Assembly: GCF_010667575.1 (NCBI RefSeq)
Contig: NZ_JAABNT010000009.1
Span: 124,001 to 188,000 of the forward strand
DNA length: 64,000 nucleotides
Reading direction: 5' to 3'
DNA from: Sulfitobacter sediminilitoris
GTDB lineage: Bacteria > Pseudomonadota > Alphaproteobacteria > Rhodobacterales > Rhodobacteraceae
In this document: in pieces, positions 9,252-17,620 of the stretch
Position numbering within the stretch: position 1 is the stretch's first letter
How the letters are laid out: every line of letters starts with the position of its first letter
Translations under genes and position numbers: made by a program
The notes under the pieces: generated by a model
Database searches by the model: none
Told to the model about the DNA's origin: nothing
What the model saw: the letters and a program-made list of their open reading frames with translations, nothing else

Positions 9252-10226
9252 TTACGGATCTTCGAGAAAACGCAACAGACGGCCTTCGGCAAGACGCAGG
9301 TCGTTTCGGTCATACCCTTCGATATCGAGCGGTTCCTGCCCTGCGCGGTCTATCACTGCCGGATGAATATAACTCTTGCGGGCAATCGTTGCGGTATTGC
9401 TCAATTCGGCGGCGGCGGCTTCGGCCATGGCTTTGATGGTTGAGTTACCCTGCTCTGCCACTTGGAAGGCCGCCAGCGTGCCTGTCCACGTTCGGAACGT
9501 CTTGGCGGTTACCCCGTCCGTCCCCGCAGCCTCGGCGATGTAGGTGTTGAGTGCGTTGGATGACAGTGTTTGGGCTGCACCCTCGTCATCGATCCAAGTC
9601 AAAAGTTCAGCTCCCGGAAGATCGCTGATTTTGTCGAGAATGCGAGACAGGCGCTTGTCATTGAGGTGCCTACGCACCTGCTTGCCGCCTTTCGCCACGT
9701 AGCGGAGCCTGATGCCGCTGTCGTCAAGTGCGATGTGTTTGCGCCGCAGCGTCAGTGCGCCATAGCTGCCGTTTTCCCGCGTGTAGTCGGGGTTGCCGAC
9801 ACGGATGGCGGTACGGTCGATCAATGCAACGGCGCTGGCCAATGCGAAGGCTCGGTCGCCCACATCCTCCTGCAGGTCGCGGCGCACGTGGCGGCGGATG
9901 CGCGGAAGCATCTCGCCGAATTCGATCAGGCTGTCAAACTTGGTGCGGGCCTGTGCTTCGGCCCAGTCGGGATGGTAGCGGTACTGCTTGCGGGCGCGTG
10001 TATCCCGCCCGGTTGCTTGCAGGTGGCCGTTGGGCAGCGGACACATCCAGACATCTTCGTAGGCGGGCGGCACGGCAAGCGCCTCGAGCCGCTTGCGTTC
10101 GGGGCCCCGTGCAATCGTGGTGCCATCTGTCGCAATGTAAGTGAAGCCGCGACCACGCCTGCGCCGGGTGATACCCGGTTGGTCATCACTGACATAGACC
10201 AGATCGGTCGCGGCAATCGCGTTCAT
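9252..10226 (-). CDS. DNA topoisomerase IB (poxvirus-like)
   Basis: A 324-residue bacterial type IB topoisomerase. It relaxes supercoils through a 3'-phosphotyrosyl intermediate. The catalytic tyrosine is Y286 in ARKSYIHPAV. Catalytic arginines are seen in DRTAIRVGNPDYT and FRTWTGTLAAF, and the lysine hairpin in RYVAKGGKQVRRHL. Length fits the poxvirus-like bacterial enzymes, which are accessory. It overlaps the DUF2945 gene upstream by ATGA (10223-10226), so both are probably made from one transcript. Confidence 0.93.
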   Translation of the reverse strand: MNAIAATDLVYVSDDQPGITRRRRGRGFTYIATDGTTIARGPERKRLEALAVPPAYEDVWMCPLPNGHLQATGRDTRARKQYRYHPDWAEAQARTKFDSLIEFGEMLPRIRRHVRRDLQEDVGDRAFALASAVALIDRTAIRVGNPDYTRENGSYGALTLRRKHIALDDSGIRLRYVAKGGKQVRRHLNDKRLSRILDKISDLPGAELLTWIDDEGAAQTLSSNALNTYIAEAAGTDGVTAKTFRTWTGTLAAFQVAEQGNSTIKAMAEAAAAELSNTATIARKSYIHPAVIDRAGQEPLDIEGYDRNDLRLAEGRLLRFLEDP

Positions 10227-10438
10227 GCCTTGCGCACCTCGGAGGCAAGTTTCAGGACGTTGTCACCGTCTGACTGTTCAATGTAGAGCGCAGGGTCGTC
10301 CTTGGTTCCGTTTCGGGTGACCTCGGTGCCTTTGATGGTGCGCGTGGTTTCTTCCGGGAATGTGCTTTGAACGGTGCCTGTCGCGGTGCCATCGCCCCAG
10401 TCCCATTCCACCTTGTCGCCTTCGCTGATCTTCGCCAT
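10223..10438 (-). CDS. DUF2945 / hypervirulence-associated TUDOR-domain protein
   Basis: A 71-residue protein starting at the ATG at 10438 (MAKISEGDKVEWDWGDGTATG). The pattern GDKVEWDWGDGTATGTV plus the KGTEVTRNGTKDDPALYI segment is typical of the small DUF2945 (HVA1) barrel family, for which no biochemical role is established. An upstream open extension to 10690 is the antisense of another gene and is rejected. It is coupled by an ATGA overlap to topoisomerase IB, suggesting a nucleic-acid-related job (inference). Confidence 0.85.
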   Translation of the reverse strand: MAKISEGDKVEWDWGDGTATGTVQSTFPEETTRTIKGTEVTRNGTKDDPALYIEQSDGDNVLKLASEVRKA

Positions 10439-10449
10439 GAGTGCTGTCC

Positions 10450-10470
10450 TTGTCTGTTTCAGACAGACAA
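10450..10470. promoter_or_regulatory. Perfect 8-bp inverted repeat upstream of the DUF2945/topoisomerase pair
   Basis: TTGTCTGT and ACAGACAA flank a 5-base loop between the ABC permease stop (10497) and the DUF2945 start (10438). No T-run follows on the minus strand, so an operator or mRNA stem-loop is as likely as a terminator. Confidence 0.4.
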
Positions 10471-10496
10471 CATTCAAAGATGAGGCTTTGTTCCCA

Positions 10497-11291
10497 TCAA
10501 ACCCGCCAGCGCAGCATGCGGCGTTCGATTGCGCCAATGCCCGTAGACACAATGACACCAAGGATGCTGAGGATGACAACCCCGGCAAACAGACGTTCAA
10601 GATCATAGAGACTGCCTGCCTGAAGGATGTAGGCACCGATGCCATATTCCGCGCCCAGCATTTCGGCGGCGACCAAAAGGATGATGGCAATGGTCAGAGA
10701 GATCCGCAGTCCCGACAGGATCCCCGGCATCGCCCCCGGCAGGACGATCTTGGCCACGATAGAGCGCCACGACAGGCCAAAGCTTTGCCCCATGCGTATC
10801 AGTGTGCGATCGACGTTATCGACAGCGCCGTAGGTCGCGACGACGGTGGGTGTAAATGTACCAAAGGCAATTAGGGCGTACTTGCTGGCCTCGTCGATGC
10901 CAAACCAGATCACGAACAGCGGCAGCAGAGCGATCTTGGGGATCGGGAATATCGCTGCGACCAGCGGCACCAACCCCGCCCGCGCAAGGGAGAACAACCC
11001 GATAAGAACACCGATCAAGATGCCAAAGGTTGCGCCAAGCGCCGCACCGACCAGCAGGCGGGTCAATGATGGCACAAGATGCTTGAACAGCAGACCTGAG
11101 TTGTAAAGTTCAACAAAGGTATAGGCCACGTCGCTGGGTCGCGGCAGGGTCAACGCCGAGATGAAGCCAGTTCGCGTGCCCCATTCCGCCAGCAGCAGCA
11201 GGATGACGAAGACGGCAATACCGACACCACGCTTGCGTTCGGCAACAAAACCGCCGCCCCGAAATGTTACCTTTTGTGCAGTTTCAGGCAT
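10497..11291 (-). CDS. ABC transporter permease, taurine/nitrate/aliphatic sulfonate type
   Basis: A 264-residue inner-membrane permease of the SsuC/TauC/NrtB class with about six hydrophobic segments (first VFVILLLLAEWGTRTG). The permease coupling loop reads EASKYALIAFGTFTPTVV followed by GQSFGLSWRSIVAKIVLPGA. It overlaps the upstream ATPase gene by 8 bases and is the last gene of a substrate-binding protein - ATPase - permease operon. The imported substrate is unknown; the divergent dehalogenase suggests a halogenated aromatic acid (inference). Confidence 0.9.
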   Translation of the reverse strand: MPETAQKVTFRGGGFVAERKRGVGIAVFVILLLLAEWGTRTGFISALTLPRPSDVAYTFVELYNSGLLFKHLVPSLTRLLVGAALGATFGILIGVLIGLFSLARAGLVPLVAAIFPIPKIALLPLFVIWFGIDEASKYALIAFGTFTPTVVATYGAVDNVDRTLIRMGQSFGLSWRSIVAKIVLPGAMPGILSGLRISLTIAIILLVAAEMLGAEYGIGAYILQAGSLYDLERLFAGVVILSILGVIVSTGIGAIERRMLRWRV

Positions 11292-12057
11292 GGATCAATT
11301 CCGCGTCTGCCGCAGCGGCCTCTGCACGCATAAGGCCCCACAGATGTTGTTGTTGCCGTTCCAGCGTGGCGTCACCATAGCTGCGCTCGGCCAGCGGGAT
11401 ATCGATGTCAACGACCTCGCGGATTTGGCCGGGGCGGCGCGAGAGGACAACGATCTTGTGACCAAGGCGCACAGCCTCAGCCAGATTATGGGTCACGTAG
11501 ACAGCGGTGAAGGGCTGACGGGTCCAGAGGCTGATCAGATCATCCATCAAGAGCTCTCGGGTCTGGCTGTCGAGGGCGGAGAGCGGTTCGTCCATCAGCA
11601 TGACAGCGGGGTTCACGGCCAATGCGCGGGCGATGGCCACGCGTTGTTTCATGCCCCCTGAAAGCTGTTTGGGCAGAGCATCTGCAAACTCGCTGAGTTT
11701 CGTACGGGCAAGCACATCCGCGATGATGCTTTCGCGGTCAGAGACGGACAGACGATGGTCTTCGAGGACAAGGGCGACGTTTCCGTGAACCGTGCGCCAT
11801 GGCAGCAAGGCAAAGTCCTGAAAGATATAGGTCAGCGGATTCAGGCAGCCGGGTGGTGGTGCGCCGACCTGAAGCACCTGGCCCTGCGTTGGCTGTTCCA
11901 GCCCGCCGAGCAGGCGCAACAGCGTGGACTTGCCGCAACCTGAGGGGCCGACAATGCAGACGATCTTGCCCGACGGCGCGTCCAGCGTGATGTCCCGCAG
12001 AACCTCGGTGGGGCCGTAGTGGTGATGGATATTCTGGGCTTGGAGATCCAAGGGCAT
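11284..12057 (-). CDS. ABC transporter ATP-binding protein, taurine/nitrate type
   Basis: A 257-residue ATPase that powers the adjacent permease. Walker A is GPSGCGKST, the Q-loop region is YIFQDFALLPWR, the signature is LSGGMKQRVAIARAL, Walker B is VMLMDEPLSALD and the H-loop is YVTHNLAEAV. The wording of these motifs is that of SsuB/TauB/NrtD ATPases. It lies 178 bp after the binding-protein gene and overlaps the permease. Confidence 0.93.
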   Translation of the reverse strand: MPLDLQAQNIHHHYGPTEVLRDITLDAPSGKIVCIVGPSGCGKSTLLRLLGGLEQPTQGQVLQVGAPPPGCLNPLTYIFQDFALLPWRTVHGNVALVLEDHRLSVSDRESIIADVLARTKLSEFADALPKQLSGGMKQRVAIARALAVNPAVMLMDEPLSALDSQTRELLMDDLISLWTRQPFTAVYVTHNLAEAVRLGHKIVVLSRRPGQIREVVDIDIPLAERSYGDATLERQQQHLWGLMRAEAAAADAELIHA

Positions 12058-12193
12058 TCCTGAAAGCTAAGGGCAGCCCACTCCTTGAAGGGGGCACCGG
12101 GACGGTCGTGCAGCGCACATCATAGTTAACGGGCAAAAGGGCACGTCGAAGAGATATGGTCGCAATAGCCCCTACTGGGGGAGGGAGGGGGCT

Positions 12194-12212
12194 GCCCGGC
12201 GTGCCGCCGGGC
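12194..12212 (-). terminator. Stem-loop between binding-protein and ATPase genes
   Basis: A perfect 7-bp stem, GCCCGGC/GCCGGGC with loop GTGCC, in the 178-bp gap after the binding-protein stop. There is no U-run, so it is more likely an mRNA-stabilising or partial attenuating hairpin, a common way to make more binding protein than membrane components. Confidence 0.45.
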
Positions 12213-12235
12213 GGTACTTCGCTCTGACGCCTCGC

Positions 12236-13255
12236 TTACGCCCCGATCGTCTCCACGTATGAGGTATCGATCAACTGATCCAGCGTGATGTCCGCGTCCA
12301 CCAGCCCCTCGGACTGGAACCATTCCAGCTGATCCCGCACCGAGGCCACATTCAGCGCCGCCCCTTCGTTCAGCCGCATCGTCCCGTTGATGATCGACGG
12401 TGCCGCCTTTTCGCGCGGGCGGTCGGTATAGACATACTTGTGAATGAGATCGACCATGGCATTCACCCCGTCGTCGCCGCCATCCTTGGCGATCATCGCG
12501 CTGTTGTAATCCGCGACGCCCTTGGAAAACCCATTGAGGAAGCTCTGCGTCATCTCCCGTTCGTCCGCCGCGTTCTTGGCAGAGGTAAAGACGGTCGTGA
12601 CCTGATAGTCCTTCACGTAGTCAGACACGTTTCCGATGATATGCACCGCACCAGACCCCGCCAAAGGCTTGGCGATATGCGGCACGATGGACCACGCGTC
12701 GATCTGACCGGACTTCAGCGCGCCGATGATTGCGCCAACCTTTTGAAGCGGCTTGAAGCTGAGGTTGATCCCTTCGGCCTGCGCCATCTTGGAACCCATG
12801 TAGTGGAAGGACGATCCCGCCTGCGTGACGCCCCACGACTTGCCATCCAGCTTGCCGGGCGCATCGATGCCCGCCTTGAACGCAGCATCGGAGACAAGAA
12901 TTTTCTGGCCGTCGATGCCCTCTTCTTCCTGCAGCGCGCCGCCGATGACTTTGATCGCACCCTTGTCCGCGAGGGAAACCAGACCGCCCGAAATCGCGGT
13001 CACGGCATAGTCCACATCGCCGCTTGCAATGGCCACGGCCATGGGCTGTGCTGCTTCGAAAAAGCGGAGTTCAACATCAAGGCCCGCATCCGCGAAATAG
13101 CCACGCTCAAAGGCAACAAAGCTGCCGGAGTGGCTGGTGAAACGCAGGGCACCGACAGTGATCTTCTTGTTTTGCGCAAGTGCCGGTGTGGCAAGGCCTA
13201 CGGCGGTTGCGGCACCCATAGTTGCCAGCGCCTGACGGCGATTGAAACGTGTCAT
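12236..13255 (-). CDS. ABC transporter substrate-binding protein (NMT1/SsuA-like)
   Basis: A 339-residue periplasmic binding protein of the ABC nitrate/sulfonate class. The N-terminus has a twin-arginine-like signal (NRRQALATMGAATAV) with predicted cleavage after ALA-Q near residue 28. Mature motifs include FERGYFADAGLDVEL and IASGDVDYAVTAISGG, typical of SsuA/TauA/NMT1 folds. It is the first gene of the importer operon and is divergent, 98 bp, from the reductive dehalogenase gene, so it is the best candidate to define the ligand. Confidence 0.9.
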   Translation of the reverse strand: MTRFNRRQALATMGAATAVGLATPALAQNKKITVGALRFTSHSGSFVAFERGYFADAGLDVELRFFEAAQPMAVAIASGDVDYAVTAISGGLVSLADKGAIKVIGGALQEEEGIDGQKILVSDAAFKAGIDAPGKLDGKSWGVTQAGSSFHYMGSKMAQAEGINLSFKPLQKVGAIIGALKSGQIDAWSIVPHIAKPLAGSGAVHIIGNVSDYVKDYQVTTVFTSAKNAADEREMTQSFLNGFSKGVADYNSAMIAKDGGDDGVNAMVDLIHKYVYTDRPREKAAPSIINGTMRLNEGAALNVASVRDQLEWFQSEGLVDADITLDQLIDTSYVETIGA

Positions 13256-13353
13256 GTGATCCTCCCTTTATTTTGATCGAAGCATGGTCGCGGCGGCATC
13301 GCAGAGTCAAGCGCACACTGGCTTTTCCCAGCTGCCTATGGCACGGGAATCTC
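13256..13353. promoter_or_regulatory. Divergent control region, importer / reductive dehalogenase
   Basis: A 98-bp gap between the binding-protein start and the dehalogenase start must hold both promoters. No convincing -35/-10 pair or palindrome is visible, and no regulator gene lies beside it. The dehalogenase start at 13354 has a modest CGGGAA site. Confidence 0.3.
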
Positions 13354-16300
13354 ATGAAGTTTTTCTCGTCAAAATCGCGGCGCGTCCATCTGGGCGGGTA
13401 TCCTCTGGAACGGCTGCACCGGCTTGACGCCCCCTTGAGCACCTTTCCCGACGTTCCGTTCCCAAGCCTGTCGTTCGACCGACCCGAGACGCCGCAGAGC
13501 ATCGTCAACGCGATGGGGCCGTTTCAGGCGATGATGGATGTTCTGAGGACGGGCAAGGTAAACCCGGTCCGCGCCACCATACCCGGTGACCCTGCTGAAC
13601 GCGCGAACCATCTCAAGGCATTTGGCTATTACAACGATGCCTCAATGATGGGGATCTGCGCCCTGCCCGAAGCGGCGCGGCTTGCCACGCCACGCCTGAG
13701 CGGCGGCACCGAGTTGCTGGCCCGTGATCTGCGGGAGCGCCAGACCAAGACATTGGCAGCCGGTGTCGACGTGATCATGGCGAACCTCCGCGATGCGGCA
13801 AACGCGCCGGTGACGCCATTGCCAAGCCACAGCCATGCCATCGTCGTGCTGCAAGCCTATCCCCGCGATCCCCGCAGGGATGAGCCGGGCTGCGACTGGA
13901 TCATGGACGCGCAGGCAGAACGCGCGGCCTTGCGCGCCACTGAAAACGCGACTGTATTGGCAGAATATATTCGCCAGCTTGGGTTCGACGCACGGGTTCA
14001 TTCCGCAACGACCTCTGATCTGAACCTCGGTCTTTGTGCGCTTGCCGCAGGACTCACGGTCTGGGAGCAAGAGGCATTGCGTGCCCCGTGGATCGGGGAA
14101 CGCTTTGGTTTGGCCGTTGTCAGCACTGAGATGGAACTGGCGCCGGACATGCCCTTGGCCGCTCTGCCAGAACAGCCCAGGTCGGTGCTGGGCGGTGTCC
14201 AATGGCGCATAGGCGTCCACGGTGGGCTGAGGGCCGGAACACAGGACCCATTCGCGCAGAGGGACTTTGCGCAGGGGCCGCACCCGTTCGAGCAACTCAA
14301 GCGGGTCGACAACCCCACGACCTATATCGACGCGCCGAACGTACCGCGCATTCCCAAGCGGACGGACATGTTTGCGCGGGGCCAGTTTGGCGACATGGGG
14401 CCAAAGGTGCAAAACGCCATGAAAGGCGGACACCACGTAATCAAATCCGCACCCTCAGCCGCGCAGCGACGGCTCTTGGGCGCATTGATCTTGTTGCAGG
14501 ACGGTGATGTCAGTGCAGACCCTACCTTGACCGATCCTGCACAGAACGCGGCCAATCTCAAGGCGGCAAGCTATTTTCTGGGCACTGATGCCGCGGGCCT
14601 CTCGGCCTGTCCCGAATGGACCTGGTACAGTCACGATGCCACCGGGACACCCATCACGCCGCCCCACGATCAGGCGCTGTCACTGATCATTGATCAGGGT
14701 TTCGAGACGATGGAGGGCGCATCTGGTGACGACTGGATCAGTGTGTCCCAATCCATGCGCGCCTATCTGCGGTTTGCCGTCATTGGCGGGGTGATCGCGC
14801 AACACCTGCGCAACCTTGGCTACCCGGCCAAGGCGCATACGGTGATGGACGGCGACGTTTTGCAGCCGCCGCTTTTGCTGCTCTCCGGCTTGGGCGAGGT
14901 CAGCCGCATCGGTGAGGTGATCCTCAACCCGTTCCTGGGGCCGCGTCTGAAAACCGGTGTTGTGACGACGACGATGCCTATGGATCACGACAAACCCATC
15001 GACTTTGGTCTGCAGAAGTTCTGCGAAGCCTGCAACAAATGCGCACGCGAATGTCCGTCAGGCGCGATCACCGCCGGACCGAAGAAAATGTTCAACGGGT
15101 ATGAGATCTGGAAATCCGACAGCCAGAAATGCGCGACCTACCGGATCACCAACCAGGGCGGCGCGATGTGCGGCCGCTGTATGAAGACCTGCCCCTGGAA
15201 CCTTGAGGGTCTTTTTGCCGAGGCTCCCTTTCGCTGGGCCGCAATGCATGTTCCGACTGCGGCACCGATGCTGGCCAGGTTCGACGACAAGGTTGGCAGA
15301 GGTGGGTTGAACCCGGTCAAGAAGTGGTGGTGGGATATCGAGGTAAAGCCGGACGGCGGATATGGCATCCCAGACGCGCCGGTGAACCGGCGCGATTTAC
15401 AGACCGATCTTGATCTGAAGTTCGAGGACCAGACGCTGGCCGTCTACCCGGCCCCGCTGGCCCCGCACCCCTGGCCCTACCCCGATCCGATGAACCGGGA
15501 GGCCGGGATCAAGGCACATGCCGCCCTTGTCTCTGCCGATATGCACCGCGCCAAGAATGCGCGCGGCGAAACGGATCATCTGCATCTCTACGATCGCGAC
15601 GGCGACGCGCCTGTTCTTGATTTGCGCATCACAAACGCAGAGAGGCTGACTGAAGATGTGATGCTCTATGACTTCGCGCACCCGCTTGGGCATGATCTGC
15701 CAGCATGGACGGCGGGAGGGCATCTGGATCTGGTCGTGGCACCGGAATTCCTGCGGCCCTACTCGCTGATGGGCGATCCTGCCGACCGGAGCCGCTACCG
15801 TATCGCAGTGCTGCGCGAGGATGCGGGGCGCGGGGGGTCAGCCCTGTTGCACCGCGTGTTCACGAAGGGGCGGCGGGTCTTCGTGTCGAAACCCGTGAAC
15901 CATTTTGAGCTGGTCGAAGATGCGCCCCATACGCTGCTGATGGGCGGTGGCATCGGGGTAACGCCGATGATCGCCTTTGCGCATCGGTTGCACGCGTTGG
16001 GCAAGCCCTTTGATCTGCATTATTCGAGCAGTTCTCGAGACGGTGCGGCGTTTGCGGAGATATTGGGCAAGATGCCGTGGTCCGACCATGTGCACTTGCA
16101 TCTGTCAGACGAAGGCACCCGCGCTGATCTGACTGCGATCATGTCCGCGTTACCCAAAGGCACCCACGTTTACACCTGCGGTCCGGACGCATACATGCAG
16201 GCCGTTATGCAAAGCGCCACAGCTGCAAATATCCCCGAAGATGCACGCCATCTTGAGTATTTCTCGACTCCGGATGTGCCGGAGTACGTCAACCATCCGT

Positions 16301-16557
16301 TCACGCTGCGCCTGCGGTCGGGGCAGGAAATTGCCGTCAGCGCAGAAGAGACCGCGTCAGACGCGCTGATCGCTGCGGGCGTTCATGTCGATATCAAGTG
16401 CAGCGATGGCATTTGCGGCGTTTGCAAATGCGGCGTGATCGCAGGAGAGGTCGAACACCGCGACTTTGTCCTGTCCGCCAGCCAGCGTGAAAGTGCGATG
16501 ATCCTCTGCCAGTCGCGGGCGGCCACCGCAGGCGGCACGCTGGAGATTGATCTGTGA
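13354..16557 (+). CDS. rdhA: Self-sufficient reductive dehalogenase (RdhA fused to flavin/2Fe-2S reductase)
   Basis: A 1067-residue cytoplasmic fusion with no Tat signal, resembling the aerobic BhbA/NpRdhA dehalogenases. An N-terminal degenerate B12-fold copy spans about residues 50-265. The catalytic copy spans about 390-550, with Y471 (RAYLR), K533 (RLKTGVV) and R597 (TYRITN). Their spacings (62 and 64) equal those recalled for NpRdhA Y426/K488/R552. The first 4Fe-4S cluster uses C557, C560, C563 and C567; the second uses C593, C606, C609 and C613. A ferredoxin-reductase-like part (YSLMGDP, MGGGIGVTPMIAF) and a plant-type 2Fe-2S domain (C1016, C1021, C1024, C1052) follow. The start is the ATG at 13354; an upstream extension to 13249 lacks family character. 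The substrate, probably a brominated or chlorinated phenolic acid, is inferred. Confidence 0.93.
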   Translation: MKFFSSKSRRVHLGGYPLERLHRLDAPLSTFPDVPFPSLSFDRPETPQSIVNAMGPFQAMMDVLRTGKVNPVRATIPGDPAERANHLKAFGYYNDASMMGICALPEAARLATPRLSGGTELLARDLRERQTKTLAAGVDVIMANLRDAANAPVTPLPSHSHAIVVLQAYPRDPRRDEPGCDWIMDAQAERAALRATENATVLAEYIRQLGFDARVHSATTSDLNLGLCALAAGLTVWEQEALRAPWIGERFGLAVVSTEMELAPDMPLAALPEQPRSVLGGVQWRIGVHGGLRAGTQDPFAQRDFAQGPHPFEQLKRVDNPTTYIDAPNVPRIPKRTDMFARGQFGDMGPKVQNAMKGGHHVIKSAPSAAQRRLLGALILLQDGDVSADPTLTDPAQNAANLKAASYFLGTDAAGLSACPEWTWYSHDATGTPITPPHDQALSLIIDQGFETMEGASGDDWISVSQSMRAYLRFAVIGGVIAQHLRNLGYPAKAHTVMDGDVLQPPLLLLSGLGEVSRIGEVILNPFLGPRLKTGVVTTTMPMDHDKPIDFGLQKFCEACNKCARECPSGAITAGPKKMFNGYEIWKSDSQKCATYRITNQGGAMCGRCMKTCPWNLEGLFAEAPFRWAAMHVPTAAPMLARFDDKVGRGGLNPVKKWWWDIEVKPDGGYGIPDAPVNRRDLQTDLDLKFEDQTLAVYPAPLAPHPWPYPDPMNREAGIKAHAALVSADMHRAKNARGETDHLHLYDRDGDAPVLDLRITNAERLTEDVMLYDFAHPLGHDLPAWTAGGHLDLVVAPEFLRPYSLMGDPADRSRYRIAVLREDAGRGGSALLHRVFTKGRRVFVSKPVNHFELVEDAPHTLLMGGGIGVTPMIAFAHRLHALGKPFDLHYSSSSRDGAAFAEILGKMPWSDHVHLHLSDEGTRADLTAIMSALPKGTHVYTCGPDAYMQAVMQSATAANIPEDARHLEYFSTPDVPEYVNHPFTLRLRSGQEIAVSAEETASDALIAAGVHVDIKCSDGICGVCKCGVIAGEVEHRDFVLSASQRESAMILCQSRAATAGGTLEIDL

Positions 16558-17555
16558 AGACTGCCCTTGTCACCGGCTCGTCCGGCTTTGTCGGATATTT
16601 CACCACGCAGGCCTTGCTGGATGCAGGTTGGGGCGTGGTCGGCATCGACAGCATGTCGGATTATTATGACGTGAGCCTCAAGAAACGGCGGCAGGACATG
16701 CTGCTGGCGCATCCGCAGTTTATGGTCGTCAATGAAAAGATTGAGACGCCGGGCACCCTGCTGACCCTATTCGAGCAACATCGCCCGGACATTGTCATCC
16801 ACCTTGCAGCACAGGCCGGTGTGCGCCATTCGATCCAGATGCCACGCGCTTATGTCGAGGCGAACCTGATTGGCACCTTCGAACTGCTCGAAGCTGCCCG
16901 TGCCTTTCCGCCAAAGCATATGCTGCTGGCGTCCAGTTCATCGGTCTACGGCGCGAATACCAAACTGCCTTATGCCGAGACTGACAAGGTAGACACGCAA
17001 ATGTCTTTTTATGCCGCCACCAAGAAAGCGACAGAGAACCTCGCTCACAGCTATGCGCATCTCTACAATTTGCCAACCACGATGTACCGGTTCTTTACCG
17101 TCTATGGACCGTGGGGGCGACCGGATATGGCGCATTTCAAGTTCACCCGCGCAATCCTCAGCGGTGAGCCGATCGACATCTACAATCATGGAAACATGCA
17201 GCGGGATTTCACCTATATCGACGATCTGGTCGCCGCCATTCTTGCGTTGGTCGATGTGGTGCCGAATCCCGAACACCCCGTCCCCGGTGACAGCCTTTCG
17301 CCCGTCGCGCCCTTCAGGGTGGTGAACATCGGCAACGACAGCCCCGTCAAACTGCTCGATTTCATCGCAGCAATCGAGAAAGCCTGCGGCCGGGAGGCAA
17401 TCAAGACCTATCATCCAATGCAACCCGGTGACGTACCCGCGACATGGGCGGACGCCAGCCTTCTGCAAGAGCTGATCGGTCAAAGAACGGTTACGCCGGT
17501 CGCCGAAGGCATTCAGCGTTTTGTGGATTGGTACCGTGACTACTACAAAGTCTGA
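16554..17555 (+). CDS. UDP-glucuronate 4-epimerase (NAD-dependent SDR)
   Basis: A 333-residue extended short-chain dehydrogenase converting UDP-glucuronate to UDP-galacturonate. The Rossmann motif is TGSSGFVGYF, and the catalytic set is the serine of ASSSSVYG with the YxxxK of YAATKKA. RFFTVYGPWGRPDMA and QRDFTYIDDLV match the glucuronate epimerases. It begins with GTG, whose last bases form the dehalogenase stop (GTGA overlap), so it is translationally coupled to rdhA, an unexpected partnership. Its substrate would come from ugd at 5818. GDP-mannose or UDP-glucose specificity is less likely. Confidence 0.88.
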   Translation: MKTALVTGSSGFVGYFTTQALLDAGWGVVGIDSMSDYYDVSLKKRRQDMLLAHPQFMVVNEKIETPGTLLTLFEQHRPDIVIHLAAQAGVRHSIQMPRAYVEANLIGTFELLEAARAFPPKHMLLASSSSVYGANTKLPYAETDKVDTQMSFYAATKKATENLAHSYAHLYNLPTTMYRFFTVYGPWGRPDMAHFKFTRAILSGEPIDIYNHGNMQRDFTYIDDLVAAILALVDVVPNPEHPVPGDSLSPVAPFRVVNIGNDSPVKLLDFIAAIEKACGREAIKTYHPMQPGDVPATWADASLLQELIGQRTVTPVAEGIQRFVDWYRDYYKV

Positions 17556-17566
17556 GTGAGCCCCTA

Positions 17567-17585
17567 CCCTTGCACCGCGCAAGGG
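17567..17585 (+). terminator. Candidate stem-loop after the epimerase gene
   Basis: CCCTTGC and GCAAGGG pair around the loop ACCGC, followed by GTTAAG rather than a full T-run. It lies between the epimerase stop and rpe, so it may only attenuate read-through. Confidence 0.4.
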
Positions 17586-17620
17586 GTTAAGTAGCCCCAA
17601 ACAGCTAAGAGGCCCCGCCC

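Noticed and set aside
10374-10874. Plus-strand frame opposite the DUF2945 and permease genes
   Set aside because: Crosses two real minus-strand genes and has no start signal or domain.
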